From assembly GCA_007922225.1 (NCBI GenBank), contig ML679956.1, positions 69,804,111 through 69,868,110 of the forward strand: a stretch of 64,000 bases of DNA. The letters run 5' to 3'. This document shows, piece by piece, positions 12,800-26,735 of the stretch. This DNA is from Emydura subglobosa. Its lineage: Eukaryota > Chordata > Testudines > Chelidae. The notes beneath the pieces were generated by a model. The model was not told where the DNA came from, did not search any database, and saw only the letters and a list, made by a program, of their open reading frames with translations. Numbering within the stretch: position 1 is the first letter of the stretch; each line of letters starts with the position of its first letter. A program made the position numbers and the translations under genes.

Positions 12800-14884
12800 C
12801 TTTTCTGCTGCTCTCGTTCCTTTCTCCATTCCCAATTCCCTGGGTTTCTCTAGCCCTCTTGATTCTCATTCTCTCTCTCTTGTGGCCTATGTAGTTTGAA
12901 AGTGTGATGCCTTTTCTTCTGTGTGCTCTAAATTTCGGAGAATCCTGCCTGTGTGAAGAGAGCAGCCATTTTATTCTCAGAAGTGCTGTAACCCGAGTGG
13001 GCGAATTAACTTTTGCTCCATCTAAAATACAAGTCAGTTCCACTGAAATCGAGGCTGCCATACAAATAACCGTAACAGCCCCATGCTCCTGGCAGGTGTT
13101 GGGATCTTTATGACTGGCTGGTTCTCTCTGCCCACCCCCCCAGACTCACATGCAGAGGGAGATCTTCAGAAACCGCAGGGAGGTGGAAGGGTTCTTTGGA
13201 TTGCAGGATGGGGGAAAGAGAACCTCTAAAAGGAACAACAGATGCCAATGCTAGTGGTGCAGCAGCAGTAGCAGCAGAGGGAGTTGTACAGGAGATTTTT
13301 TTGTCACCCCCCTGGAGTCAGGCTCCCTATGCCTACAACTGCTGTTGCAGAAACCTTTCCCAGAAGGTTTTCAAGGCACCCGTGATTTTAGGTTTGCACA
13401 CTTTGTTCTTTGGTTTCAGGTCCCTTGATCCCTGGCTGTAATTCCAGTGTTGTTAAGACAGTTCTGCCAGGCTCAATTCTGCAAAATTCAACCTAGTGAC
13501 CAGCACGGTGCCTTCCAGTATAACTTCCATCAGCTGCATAGGAGTCACTCAGTGTTTTAAAAAGGGAATTACTGAAATGAATTCTAGAATCCTAAGTGAG
13601 CTGCTTCATAATCCCTCAATCTGCTTCAGACTGTCTCATTTTCATACTATCTGCCAGGCACTTAAAAAAAAAATGATTTTTTTAGCTTCTCGTCACATTT
13701 CACACACTGGAGTTTCCCAGCACTTAATCCCACTCTCACTAGTTCTAAATATTTGTTACATCGCTTTTAAAATATTTTGAATCACATCTGAAGTTTGCAG
13801 TGTGCTGCACATTCTGAAATTGGGCTTCTAGAGCAAGATCTCTTGAGTGACTGCTGAATCCAGATTTGTAATAGTAAACTGTGGATTTTAAAAAATCCCA
13901 ACAGAAACTATGCCTGGTGTTCCTGGTGAAGCTCAGCATTCATGGCAAATTCTTATTCAAGGGAAAAAAATGTTCTGTCTCCTCTGTTGTGCAATCAATA
14001 GCTCTCCTAACCACAGTTTTAACATGCTCTGTGAAAGCCAATTGTGGTTATATAATACTGGCTCTGAAACAGATGCTACCATGTTAGGGCTGGGAGATTA
14101 TAACTGGAATGCACAACTAATGGAAGCTTTCTGACAAATGCAGCCTTCCCTGCCAGCCAGATGAAAACAATGAGACAGTCATTCTGAACGGTCACACTCA
14201 CTGTGCCTTTCCGGAAACTGAGAGGTATTTGTTCACTGTTCTCAGTGCACACCCTGACTTCAAATATTACGTGGCTTGGACCCAGTTTGATTTTTCTCAC
14301 TCAAAATGGAAAGAGGTCTGTATCTCTTCTTGTGGAGAGAAACTAATCCTACAAAACGTTATGGCTGGTGGAAAAACTGGACTAGATTACTTTCAGAGAC
14401 ACAACCAGAAGTTAGCAAGAGTTATTCTGGACCAAGTTAGCTTCATTGATAGGCAGATGGAGGTGTGTTATGGGTTTGCGTTTTGGAACGGATGGACTGT
14501 GACAGTTGTACATCATCGCTGTGAGGAAGATGATATATAATGTCTAGAATGGGTTAGTGTATTCCTTTGGTTGAGGATCTGAGTGACTATTTCTTCATGT
14601 TCCTTTGTGATTTGCCACGTTCAGGATATCAAGTGTCCCATTACCTTTTTCAGTATCATGACTTTGCCGGGTGGCATGCACAGCCTCATGCCATCATAGA
14701 AAAGGAATCAGCCTTTATCGCTGTGTACCGACTGTCCCTAAGAGACATGCCGTAACTCCTAGATAGCGAAACACTATCTGAATAGCGAATGGACTGTGAC
14801 TACGCCTGAGAAAATGTCCTGCACAGACATTAGGTTTTCCATTTGAAAGTATTTGTATTATGTGTCAGTTAGATGCCAACCAAC
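12800..14884. other. Unassigned sequence with a run of open frames
   Basis: No known gene recognised. Between 13,910 and 14,755 the plus strand has three successive frames of 74, 103 and 62 codons that do not join, without splice-supported structure or a protein family I know. It could be an old retroelement or chance. Confidence 0.3.
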
Positions 14885-15085
14885 TTCAGAGACTCATATG
14901 TATGGTAAGGGACAGTCCCTGCCACAGGGTGATTAAACTAAGTAGGCAGAAGCACAGCGAGGTGTTGTAACTTTCCCCCAGGTTACAGAGCAGGTCAATG
15001 GCAAAGTCAGGACTAGAACACAGGGCACTGGCTTGGGAATATAGAGACCTATCCACTGGGCAATACCACCTCTCCTCTATGTTAC
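14885..15085 (+). repeat. MIR-like SINE fragment
   Basis: gaagcacagcgaggtgttgt, ttacagagcaggtcaatggc and caggactagaacacagggc follow the MIR 3' half pattern (cacagagaggttaagt ... cacacagc ... ggattcgaaccc). Confidence 0.65.
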
Positions 15086-15984
15086 CATTATAAAGTATTG
15101 CTCAATGCCCAAATCCACCCTGGCCCATAGGGAGGAATACAGGGGTTGCCAACAGGACTGCTGTCGCAGAGATGTTCTCATTGCAGTGTGGTGAGAATTA
15201 TAAATCCAATTCCCTTCAGATTTGTAAAGATATTAAGTGTAGCTCCAGTGAAGTTACATTACTGTAAAATGAGCATGGGAGAAAAATTGGGGCCTTATGT
15301 CTCTATGGGGCCCCAGGCACTCACCCTAGACAGCACTGCATTTTTCAAAGCCCTGTCACCTGTTGAGGTGCAGTTTTTTTTGGCAGGGGTAAGGAGGTGA
15401 TAAAATTAAGGACCCAGGAACAAAATATAAGCAAGCAACTGCTGGCGATGCTTTGCAGAAACACTACCAGTGTTATTGTACTCGCTCAAACGTGTCTGTC
15501 ACTGAGGCCCACATACAACATTTACAGATCATGTGTCATATAAACCAAGTCAATCTAAGCCCAACCTGAAAAATCAAACAGGCCAGTTCCACATTCATCC
15601 CACCTGGGCAAGAGCCACTGGGAGAGAGGGTTACCCCAGACTCTGAAGAAGTAAGGCTTGTCTTCTGCCAGGCCCAGGCTGAGTCAGACCAGTGGGGTAA
15701 GAGGTTCCAGAGCCATGGCGCATCCCAGAGACCATCTGGGCCTCCTTGTAATGAGCAATGCAAACCTAGGGATGACTGAGCACATTCCATTTGACCTCAG
15801 CTGTTATGGAATCCGCTGTGTCCCTAGTTGGTATCAGAAGAACAAAAGTGACAGAATTTCAAGCCTATTAGTGTTGTGATACTTAACAAACTAGAGTTAT
15901 AGTCTCCTTACATCTCAGTTCCAACTGAATACATTCCTCACTGTCTGTAAAAAGCTTTCAGTGCTGCTGTCATTAATTATTGTA

Positions 15985-16205
15985 TGTATTTCAGCGGCTC
16001 CAACCAAGATCAGGGTCCCATTGTGCTAGGTGCTGTGCACACATTTGAAGCAGTATTCCTTTTCTTAAAGCGCTTATATCTAATTGGAGAAGGAATGGAG
16101 CAGGGAGTAAACAACTGGCCCAATGTTCCATAGTCTGTGGTAGAGCCAGGAATTGCATCCTGATCTCCTGATTTCCAGCCCAGTGCCTAAGCCACCAGAC
16201 CATCC
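15985..16205 (+). repeat. MIR/CORE-SINE element
   Basis: Contains agatcagggtcccattgtgc, taggtgctgtgcacac, aactggcccaatgttcc and gagccaggaattgcatcctg, a typical turtle MIR-type SINE with the 'gagccaggaattgaa' box. Confidence 0.75.
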
Positions 16206-18064
16206 TTCTCCTGATAAACAGCAGCTGTAGCTATAGCCACCTCTGGGATGGGATACATTCCAGTGATGACTGAAGTCAGTCAAGTATATTTTCTCCCCCC
16301 TACAGCACCACAGAGGCATGTTAGGAGGCTCAATAAAGGTTTGCAAAGTATTTTGCACGCCTAAAATGAACGTGCTGATAGAAGGCAGAGCAATAGTATT
16401 ACTGAAGTTTGGAAACCTGTGTAAAAATGCTCATGAGGCTAAGAATTGTGTGTGAAACCCCCACACATCAAGAGAAGTTTATACTCCCTTGTGGTGGAGA
16501 ATTTGTTATAACTTTGAGTGCCATCCTATTGCACATACAGCTAATCATTCTTCTTAATGGATGTGCTTTATTCCAAGTGGAGCAAGGTGTTAGATGCAGC
16601 TAATCTTTCTCTCATGCTATCCTTTCTGCCAACTTGGAAACTTGTTTGTTGTTAAAGAACAAGTCTCTCTATTAAATCCAATGCTAGTTTTCAACTACCC
16701 AGGTTCCAGCCATGAAGTTTCCCTTGCAAAAATATCAGGGGGCATGGTTCTATGATTGGCATACATGCCCCTTCATGGGGGCAGTCTTAACCTTGAACAC
16801 AGCAGAAGTGGTGCAGTTTTGCTGCACAGAGATCGCACAATTCAGGCAGGTATCAGGAAGCCTATGCTATGGGACTATGCTCTGAGCTGATCTTCAGAGC
16901 CACAACAGCAGGGCAACCAAAGGCTGGACCAGTAGAACTCTCCAGCTACAAGTTCATTATCTCCCCTCAGTGAAAATCACAATGAATGTAGAGGCTGACA
17001 CAGTCCTAAGGATGCAATAACATTTGAGGAGACAATCTCTGTAATAAACTACTAGTGGCATGATGTGTGGAGGAGTCTATCAACCCCACAGAAACCTCTA
17101 GAAGAGTGGCCATTTACTTTGGCTGCTTAATGGGGAGAAGCTTTGCCCCACCAGCATAAAGAAGAGATGTTAGACCAACAGGGATTTCAAGTAAATGCTT
17201 TCAATTGTTCCCTTGCATTAGGATCAGATGTTAATCCCCTTTGTTCAGTTTATGTTTGACGGGAATCTAGTTAAGCTACTTATAAAAATATGAAAAATAT
17301 TTATAGTCATGGAGATTGGCTTAGGAGATGTGGAGTCTTTCACCTCTTGGACATGGGTGCAACTCCAGGCCAGGCTGCTAACAGAGCAGAATCAAAAAGT
17401 CTGATCTGCAATGCTTAGAGTTGGGCCAGAGATTCGGGGAAGTCAGAAATCAACATAGGTTTGGCACCTAAATATCTTCTAGGATCTGGGCCTAAATGCT
17501 CAGACTTGACCCAGGTTCATAGTCTTTTCATCTGATTTTGGTTTTGCTGTGAGCAAATCAAAGCCCTGATTGGTAACAGCCAAAAGCCATTGTTAACCAG
17601 TGGCTGATTGGAAGGCTTGATGGAATAAACTAGGGTGTGTGTTCTCAGGGAATGGGACTGGAGGCCCCCAATCAAAAGTTCAGTTTCACCTTTCACAATA
17701 GGTCCACCCTCCACCCCGCTCTTGATGATTGCCTCCTTGTGAGTCTAAGATGGAATGGGACTTGGATACTGAACGTTGGTTGAGTAATGGACTGGATCCC
17801 ATGTTGTGCCTGTTCTGTGGCTAAAGGACATCAGTCTCCAGGGTGGTCAAGATGGCACCTTGTACAAGAAAGGAATCCTGGTCAGAATACCCCTCACGGA
17901 GGCACGGGGAAGCGAGACAAAAGAACCTGGTGATGAGGTGCCCTTTTAGAGCATCACCAAAAGATAGCTTAGAGAGGTTGGGGCCCTATACTTAGCTTCC
18001 TTCTTGCCCAATGGGCTCTACAAGGAGAAAATGACTTCTGTCTCGGTACTTACATGGTCTCCCA
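16206..18064. other. Unassigned intergenic sequence
   Basis: Nothing recognised over about 1.9 kb. Confidence 0.4.
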
Positions 18065-18235
18065 TTGCCATAGTATCAGAGTACCTTACCGTATTTCTTG
18101 TATTTATCCTCACAACACCCCTGTGAGGTCGGGATGGCAGAGAGATCACTCAGGAAGTCTGCAGCCAAGCAGGGAATTGAAGGCAGGTCATGCATCCGAG
18201 GCTAGCATCTAACCATTAGACCATCCTTCTTCTTG
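18065..18235 (+). repeat. MIR-like SINE fragment
   Basis: tcctcacaacacccctgtga, ggtcgggatggcagagagat and gcagggaattgaaggcaggt match the MIR body (caacacccctgtgaggta, then an internal block, then attgaacccaggt). Confidence 0.65.
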
Positions 18236-21019
18236 GCCTCACAATCTCCCTATCTCTCATGCAACCATGGAGATCCACCCCTCCTACTAGAGGATCGGAG
18301 GAGGCACCTCTAGCATCTCACATCCCATCTGTGGCAGCAGGGGAGTGACAGGTTTCACCTCGGATTAAGGCAGTAGTGTTGGGTGGCTGCAGAACATTTC
18401 TGTAGATGCTACTGCAGCAGGCCCCTTGCAGAAGGATTTCACCTGGCGCCCTGCAGACTTGGAGCCTGGCTAAGCTACAGACTTGCCCTGAGAACTCTGT
18501 CACTGGTGTCTGCAATCGGGCATGAATGCTTCATACACTATGCAAGTGTACACCTGAAGGATTATGTATTTTTAGTGTGATGTGACAAGGGCGACTGGGT
18601 CTTGAACCTTTTTTGACCCACATTTAGCCAGGGGTGCAGTTTGAGCTTTCCTGATGAGTGGGGCAGGTGGCATACCAAGATTTCTTACACGCCTGACCCA
18701 TCTGCAGGGAGGGACAGCTGCAGTCATGAGACATGCCCAGAGCATCCTTTATAGCTTGGTGGCAGTCATGCTATCAGAGGTGGGGCTGGCAGGAGGGAGA
18801 GATGATGCTCAGTTTCTGCTGAGTCAGATTCACTGGCGTTGTTCCTGGCCACAGGTTGTGTAACAGATGTGGATGCCACCTGTGAGACAAGATGTCTGTG
18901 GTGGGAGGACTGACCCTTCGCCCTCCATCACCTCTTGCGAAGTGAGGTACTGGGCAGGAATGGGGACAGAGCAAACTCCAAGCCTTTTACACTGGGGTTG
19001 CCAGCTACTTCTTGAAAACCTCTAGACCCAGTGGCTGCCTTCTCTAGCGGGGAGATTTCACTCCCCAGTTCATAGCTTGCATTCCTTCTGGCCATTTAGT
19101 TGAAAGCTACCAGACCTTCGAGCTCTGCCAACATTTTATTTTGTGGTTGGTTTGCTATGTGAGTGTAACCGAAGCCTTCGAAGTTTTTTGTCTCTTAGAA
19201 CTGCATCCATTTTTAAAGTATAAAATATCCAACATTAACATTCTTTAAAAATAAAGAGCACATTTCTGCCCCCCAACATCCCTGGAAGGTAAGATGATTT
19301 CTGATCTTTTTCATAGCTTAGGAAAGGGGCGCCCTTCCCAGAAGAACGCCTCCAGAAATGTCTCCTGCAAGGTACATATTTTTCACCCTTGTCTATGGCT
19401 GTTTCAGTTTATAGAGCAGATTTAAATGAGCTTATCTAGTACTTGCGGTAGCAATGGGCGAATAATGGATTTTTCGCTTTGCTGGCAATTAAAAAGTTTG
19501 ACAATAGTTTGTTTTGGGTCAAACTGACAATGGAAATTTCAGCCAATCAAATTCTGCCTAATGCCTATTGTGGCCTTATACGCAGCTATAGTAAGTGCTA
19601 GGATTACTGCTAGGATTCAAGAATTCCTTGACTGTTAGATTTAAGGGACCATTTTTTCAGAGCCTCTCTCGGTGACATGATACTGTTAAGAAAACCTGTA
19701 CCTTGAAGGCAGATCTGCCCGACCCATTAGCTCATTAAACAGATGAGAGTTTGAAACAGAAACCCGTAGCCTCGCTCCATGGCAGGCCAAGAAGACTGCA
19801 TCATAGAGGATCAACAGAGGTGTCTCAGACTGAGTCACAGTGAGCTGAGCAGATTGGATACGGTAAGAGGTGTCTGTGCTCCGGGGCATGTCAAATGCCT
19901 ACATTAATGATGACAGGAAGATCTGAAAGCCAGTTAGGTGAGGGAGAGACTGGTAGCAAATGGGCATCCCTGGGGTACATGGAGCCTCTCAGAACATAGA
20001 GGCTCATTTGCACAGCATTGGCCTGACACCCCAGGAGAGGTAAGTGAAAAGCCATATTTGGGTCAGGAGTCTGAGTCTATTTGGCCAGTAGCTATAAAGG
20101 CATTTACATGTATTTAATCCAGGCAGTCACTGGCTGCAGCAATCCCAGCTTTCATTTTAGTGCTGGGTCAGTGCTTGGATGAGTCTGACAGCGCTAGGGT
20201 TTTGTGGCATACACACCTGCTGCCACGCATCCTGCTGGAGTGAGTTGTCATGGCTGGGGAAATGGTGTGAGAGGCTGCAGTGCCAAGTAAGAAATGGCTC
20301 CTGGAGGTCCCAAAACAAACACTCTACCTCAGGGCTCAGTTTTAGCACTGATACCTTTCAGCTTCTTCACAAATGACCTTCCAAACATCTCTGGCAGGCG
20401 TTTTATTTATCCAGACCACATCTGTGTGGCAGCAAACGACCAGAATTTCAGTTGCCTAGAGTACCATCTTCCCCTTGAAATTCTTGAGTTCTCTGGTGAA
20501 AACATGCTCTTTCATAAACCACATTTCTCTGAGGTATAAACTACACACCAAACACAGCCAGAACCCTTCCAGTGTCATCTTTGTGACTGTCTTGAGTAAA
20601 GTCAAAGGATTTAAAGATATGTTCTGCTTGCTTCCAAATAGCATAAATCAAAGATGATACCTGTATATCTCCAGTTTCTTTCTGAAATTTGCTTGCAATT
20701 CAGAATCTTGCAAAATACTGCTTCCGGGCTGTCCGTTGTGAAGATTTGTGAGAGGGGAAGTTCACTGGGGCATTGAAGAGTGTTGATGAGATCCTGCACT
20801 CTTTGTTTGCTTTGTTTTTTCCGTTTCTGTTCTTAGTTTATTCCAGACACCAGGCCATGTTACTGTACCAGATGTGGACTGGCTAGGAGCTTGCTTATAC
20901 ACACTCCAGACGTGTTCACCCTAATACCTTTAATGCTCTTCCAGCTATGGCTAAGGTTAATTTAAATAAGGTATTATGCACAGTGCCACCTAGTGGCTGA
21001 ACCATATAATACAGTTAAG
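18236..21019. other. Unassigned intergenic sequence
   Basis: No gene recognised. Possible decayed repeat near 19,450-19,560; small frames show no conserved protein features. Confidence 0.4.
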
Positions 21020-21190
21020 CATTGCATTACACCTCTCCCCACATGGTCTCGGAGCCTGAGCTTCAGACCAAACCCAAATGCTATACTGCAATTTTCTAGC
21101 CCTGCAGCATAAACCCTGTGAGCCTGAGTCAGTCAGCTGGGGCCAGCCACAGCCATGGTGTGGGTCTTTATCACAGTGGAGACATACCCA
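21020..21190. repeat. MITE-like turtle repeat
   Basis: Phrases such as ggagcctgagcttcagacca, ggccagccacagccatggtg and gtctttatcacagtggagac resemble an abundant turtle foldback repeat ending in 'gcagtgtagacatacc'. A related block is seen near 24,910-25,135 (agccatgggtgtgtaattgt). Boundaries approximate. Confidence 0.5.
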
Positions 21191-21224
21191 CAGATAACCT
21201 CTCCAAAGAGGCCATTGCAAGGGG

Positions 21225-22700
21225 AAGGAATCCTGGAATCGTAGGACTGGAAAGGACCTTGAGAGGTCATCTAGTCCAGTCCCCTGCACTTATGGCAGGA
21301 CTAAGTATTTATCCAGTATTTATTCCAGTGCTTAACCAACCTGAACAGAAGTTTTTTCTAATGTCCAACCTAAACCACCCTTGCTGCAATTTAAAGCCCA
21401 TAGTTTCTTGTCCTATCCTCTGAGGTTAATTAGAACAATTTTTTTCCCTCCTCTTTGTAACAACCTTTCATGTACTTGAAAACCGTCAGCCTTCTCTTTT
21501 CCAGATCAAATGAACCCAGTGTTTTCTAGATTTTTTTTGTTGCTCTTCTCTGGACTTTCTCCAATTTGTTCACATCTTTCCTGAAACGTGGTGCCCAGAA
21601 CCGGACACAAAGTTCCATTTGAGGTCTACTCAGCGTGAAATAGAGTGGAAGAATTAGTTCTCGTATCTTGTTTACAAACACTCCTGTTAATACTTCCCAG
21701 AATGATTTTTGCAAGTGTTACACTGCTGATTCATATTCAGTTTGTGATCCACTATGACCCCCAGATCTCTTTCCGCAGTATTCTTTCCTAGGCAGTCATT
21801 TCCCATTTTGTATGCTGCAACTGATTGTTCCTTCCCAAGTGATGTACTTGGCATTTCTCCTTATTAAATTTTATCCTCTTTACTTCAGACCATTTCTCCA
21901 GTTTGTCCAGATCATTCTGAATTTTAATCCTATCCTCCAAAGCACTTGCAACCCCTCCCAGCTTGGTATCATCTGCAAACTTTATAATGGTATTCTCTAT
22001 TGCCATTATCTAAATCAATGATGAAGATATTAAACAGAACTGGACCCAGAACTGATCCCTGTGGAACCCCCCCTCGATATGCCCTTCCAACTTGACTGTG
22101 AACCACTGGTAATTACTCTCTGGGAACTGGTGGAAAATCTTTATGAACCCACCTTATGGCAGCTCCACCTACGTTTTATTTCCCTAGTTAGTTTATGAGA
22201 AGGTCATGTGAGGCCACATCAAAAGCCTTACTACAGTCAAGATACATCACATCTACCACTTCTTCCCTATCTACAAGGCTTGTTATGAGGCTCTGTCAAA
22301 GACAGCTGTTCGGTTGGTTTGACATGAGTTGTTCTTGACAAATCCAAGCTAAACTGTTACTTATCACCTTATTACCTTCTAGGTGTTAGCAAATTGATTG
22401 CTTAATTATTTGCTCCATCATTTTTCTGAGTACTGAAGTTAAACTGACTGGTCTGTAATTCCCTGGGTTGTATTTATTTCCCTTTTTATAGATTGTCACT
22501 ATATTTGTCCTTTTCCCATCTCTCCCATCTTTGAGTTTTTGAAGATAATTGCTAATGGCTCAGGTATCTCCTCAGTCAGCTCCTTGAGTATTCTAAGATG
22601 TACTTCCTCAGGTTCTGGTGACTTGAAGATATCTAATTTGTCTCAGTAATTTTTATCATGTTCTATCCCTATATTAACCTCATCTCTTACTTCATTTTCA
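21225..22700 (-). mobile_element. CR1 LINE, 1.5-kb 3' portion with reverse transcriptase end
   Basis: The 3' end on the plus strand is gaatcgtaggactggaaagg then accttgagaggtcatctag. The minus strand codes CR1 reverse-transcriptase pieces at 21,788-22,006 ([12 protein letters not shown], the catalytic FADD intact) and 21,526-21,714 (RFWAPRFRKDVNKLEKVQRR). Frameshifts separate the pieces. It extends 5' to about 22,700, where CR1 similarity fades. Confidence 0.92.
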
Positions 22701-25700
22701 CTGTCCAAGACCAATAGGATTCTAGGATTCAAGACTGCAAAGATTCTCACCTGCCACAATTTCGTTATCTTTGACTCACTGATTTTTATGTTTTTGGGCA
22801 TTTGTGGAGGAGAAGGACTTTGAACATTTATAAATTATGAGTGACACCCACCCCTCTCCCAGCCCTAGTTAATTTTGGGTACAACCACTGCCCAGAACCT
22901 CAAAGAGAAGATAGGAGAAGCATCAGAGCCAACTAGGGATTCTTTATTACACACACCAGGAGTCTGAGGATTCATCATCAAGCTGAGGTCTCACCTTTCA
23001 GATGGTAAGTGAAGGGTAGGAAGGAGCTGGTTGCCGCTGACCAGTCAGAGAGCAAGTCACAGCTGGGCTCCAAAACACCAGCGATGAACTGATAGGTCAT
23101 GAGGATTGTTTGACTGTTCTTATGGCTGTGGGCACTCAGCAGGTGCATGTGGCATGCTCAGTGTAGGCACTTCTTATGGTGGGAAAAGAGAAAGTGATGG
23201 GCTTTCTTTAATATGCCACAAAGTGGCACTTAACCCCTTGAGTCATGCATGACCGATGCTGGCTAAAAGGAGGCAGGTGGTTTCACTTTGAATGCACCAT
23301 TCTTTCCTCAGTCAGATTTAATGGAAGGTGACTTTACTTCAGCTGCATTAAGAGGATTTGAGATCATTAGCTGTTAAATAGGACCAAGAAATCCCAGTTT
23401 CACAAGCTTGCTACATCACCCATCTCCTCCCTCCCCCACCCTTCATTAAGAGTCTGCAGCATAATGAAGAAAGCCTCTTTCTAGTCAGGCAAACCATAGT
23501 CTGAGAAACACTATTTTACTGTAATCCTCCAGTGCCATCTCAGTAGTGGAGCAAATTGTACCTCTTTCACTCAATAGAAGGGTCTGAAAATTCAGCCCAG
23601 GCAGTATCAGTGTTTTTTTCTGGATACAGATTGTAGACCTGCTCATTTTCCAATTGAAATCAGTGGGGGTTTTGCTGCTGACTTTAATGGCTACAGAACT
23701 GGGTCTCAGAATGTGTAGTTTTAGATATAATTGACATTTCTGAACCTCCAGCTGGAGTCTTCTAATTGAGCTACAAGCTGCTTGCACGCTCAGTGCTAGA
23801 TCCTTAACAGAGGAAGGGAAGTATTGCACAGTAGTGGCCCAGCACAATGGTTAGCCCTCAGTGGTTCCCACTGGGGAGGTAGTGCAGAATTCTGTAGGAT
23901 CTGGGAACCGTCCAGTCTTACTGTTTAGAAGGTAACGATCTGAGGGTAGACTTGAACCCGCACGCTAAGTGAACCCAGAGTTTTAGAAACAGAAATCACT
24001 GGGAATAAGGAAATCTAACTGGGCTTGGCATATTAGAAACATAAGGAGAGTTGGGTTTGATTCTTACTCCGTGCTGCTGTTTAGGAATACAGACAACTGG
24101 GGAACGGACCCAAATTGCAAACTTTACACATCCATACACAGGGAGAAACATACAGAATATTGCCTTCTCATGTGCCAATCACAGAGACGGATAGATTTGA
24201 AAGCGGCCATCAGTGCAGTCTTTTGTACGATAAAATCCATATATCAAATGACTTGCCCAGCTGACCCGGGCATACAGATAAATCCATCTCAGAGTAATAG
24301 CTGCAGAGATGTGCAGTCATCTATTGTACATAATCGCAGAGATCACATCGCAGCATTACTTGTAGAAATTCACACAAGAGCGCAGCATTCTTAAGATGCT
24401 ATTATTGTAGCTAGAGCATTTCCCATTGTTAGAGGGGAAGTAGAGCAATGCTGTTCTCCCCCCAGTTTTCATACCTATTTCCTTGTAGTAGAGGGTCACT
24501 GTTCAAGTATTCATACTCTGGTGCATATATTTATGCTGCCTCTCACACATCCACTAAAGCTTTCAAGATATGGACTTGCTCTACATAAGTACCTGCATGA
24601 GCTTGATTTTGCACCATCCTTTCTTCCTCCATTCCCTCCCCTCTCTCCCAGGCTTTAGGTTATAAACCCTTTGAGGCAGCAGGAGGGGATGGCCTACCTC
24701 TCAAGACATCAGGAGTGCAGCAGTACCTGTTCTCTGCTGGACCATCTTCATCAAACTGACAGTACATTTGGACTCTCCAGCCAAATCAAGAGTCCTTTCC
24801 TTCCAGAGTAAGGAGAGTCTAAGCAAAAAAGCCAAACAAGTCCTTTAGCCCTCAGCCCTCTGCTTTGGACCTATGAGACTGTTGAATACTTCCCCACTTG
24901 TTTCAGGGACTCCTTCTCCCCTTAGATCAGGAACGGCCACCCATAGCTCTCCTTCGGCCCCTCTGGGCAATTAAATACCTGCAGCCTCCCTCCTCATGGG
25001 GTCCAGGGCCTGGGCTCCAGCCTGAGTCCTGACTGCCACATCTCAATTAAACAGCCCCTAGCCCGAGCCCTGCAAGCCAAGTCAGCTGGCCCGGCCCAGC
25101 CCAGCCATGGGTGTGTAATTGTTGTGTAACCAGACCCTAAGTCTTTCCCTTCCCTTGCAGGGTTCCCACATCACTCCTCCAGGTGGCATCACAGAGCTGG
25201 GAGCCCCCATCTCCACTACAAGCCATAAGCCTCAGTCCTTAATGCACAAAAGACCCATCAGCCCAAAATTGCCCTGCATGACTGTCTGCAATGGCCAGGT
25301 GTCATAGAGCATGCCTGGCCAAGCATGGCACGCCTCAGTTTCTCCATACCCAGGATTTCTGTCTGTCCCAGGGGTACACATGGCTCAGCCCTCTCGGTGG
25401 GTCAGTCTCAGGGTTTTGTTCCCTTGGAAAGGGACTGGAGTCCAAACAAACAATTCTTGCACTGTGCTTGGGCTCCTCTTTAGTCCACCTTCGGGGCTGC
25501 CCTTAAGTATCTGTTTCCTGGGATAGGGCTGCTTCCCTAGAGACCTTTTCACAATCTCTTCCCTTCTAGACCTCTTTTCCAATTTCCCGGAGCCACTTTT
25601 CTAACTTCTCTGCTTTGAGCTAGAAGCTGATTCTCCAAAATACCTTCCAGACCCTCCGTTAGCACCTTCCAGAGAAACCCAACCTGCTCCATGGAGTTTT

Positions 25701-26654
25701 TACCCAGCATAACTTTTCTCTGCCTTTTTATGAGGCCCAGGTGATTCGGGCTGTTACCTGATCCAAATTAGTCCAAGCGTCATAGGCTGGGAGAGCTAAT
25801 TATGGCACAGACAGGGCTGATTAAACAGGGCTGGCTACCCGCAGGCCTCATGGCTCTTAAACATCCAGGCAATCTGTGACACACTCTCAAAACTGTTGTG
25901 CAACTTTATCTTAGATTGTAGCTGAAATGAAGATGTCTGTGTGGACTTGCATTTAAAGTGTGGTTCTGTCCTCTTCTGAAAAGTGACTGTAAAAATGGAA
26001 TGGTGGCATTCCAGAATTGTTTGTCTGTCAATCACATATCAGCTGTGCTGAGGTTACACACAAAAAGATGTTTTCTTATAAGCAGCCCTGCAGAATCAAC
26101 CTAGGTTCTTTCCTTCTCAGACATGATGAGCAATAAAGGTTCTGCAGGCCAGATTATGTGCTAATGCAGCCCAATTGTTTCCAAAATACACTGTCAGTGG
26201 AGATGCACGGGTATAAACTGAGCTTAATAAAAAAGTCACTGCTAATGTACAAGGAGGATTTGACCTCTCAGAAAAAAGCAATTATGAAAAATTACCAAAC
26301 CTGGGAGAAAGTGAGATGGCAGACCCGGCCATTACCCGGCCATTACACTACATAGCAACCTCCCGCTGGACCAAGAATGGGCACTGCTGTCAGATGGAGA
26401 AAGGAGATCAAACTCGATACATAGTTATGACCCTATCCTGGGTGGGCTGGACCATTCTCTGAGAGTCACCTAAGGGGTCTTTGTCTCCTTTACGCTTTGG
26501 AAACACTTGTACAGCATGTCATGCTAGTAACATTCCATTGAAGTGAATTGAAATCACCTAATTTTCCTTTAAGTGTTTTCATGCTGCAGGGTTAAGAGCA
26601 GTAAAACTATATTTTTGTCACTCAGGAGAGTAGCTAAGACCATGAATACAGAGG

Positions 26655-26735
26655 TGAGGGGTGAAATCCTGGATTCATTGAAGTAAATGGCAAAACTTCT
26701 ATTGATTTTAATGGGGCCAGGATTTCACTCAAGGA
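26655..26735. repeat. Palindromic MITE (GTGAAATCCTGG family)
   Basis: Begins gtgaaatcctggattcattg and ends atggggccaggatttcac; the two ends are inverted complements around aaaacttctattgatttt. The family is common in turtle and crocodilian DNA. Confidence 0.65.

Noticed and set aside
25110..25900. Possible LTR or gene-derived GC-richer block
   Set aside because: No paired copy, no terminal TG...CA with a duplication, and no coding signal could be supported.
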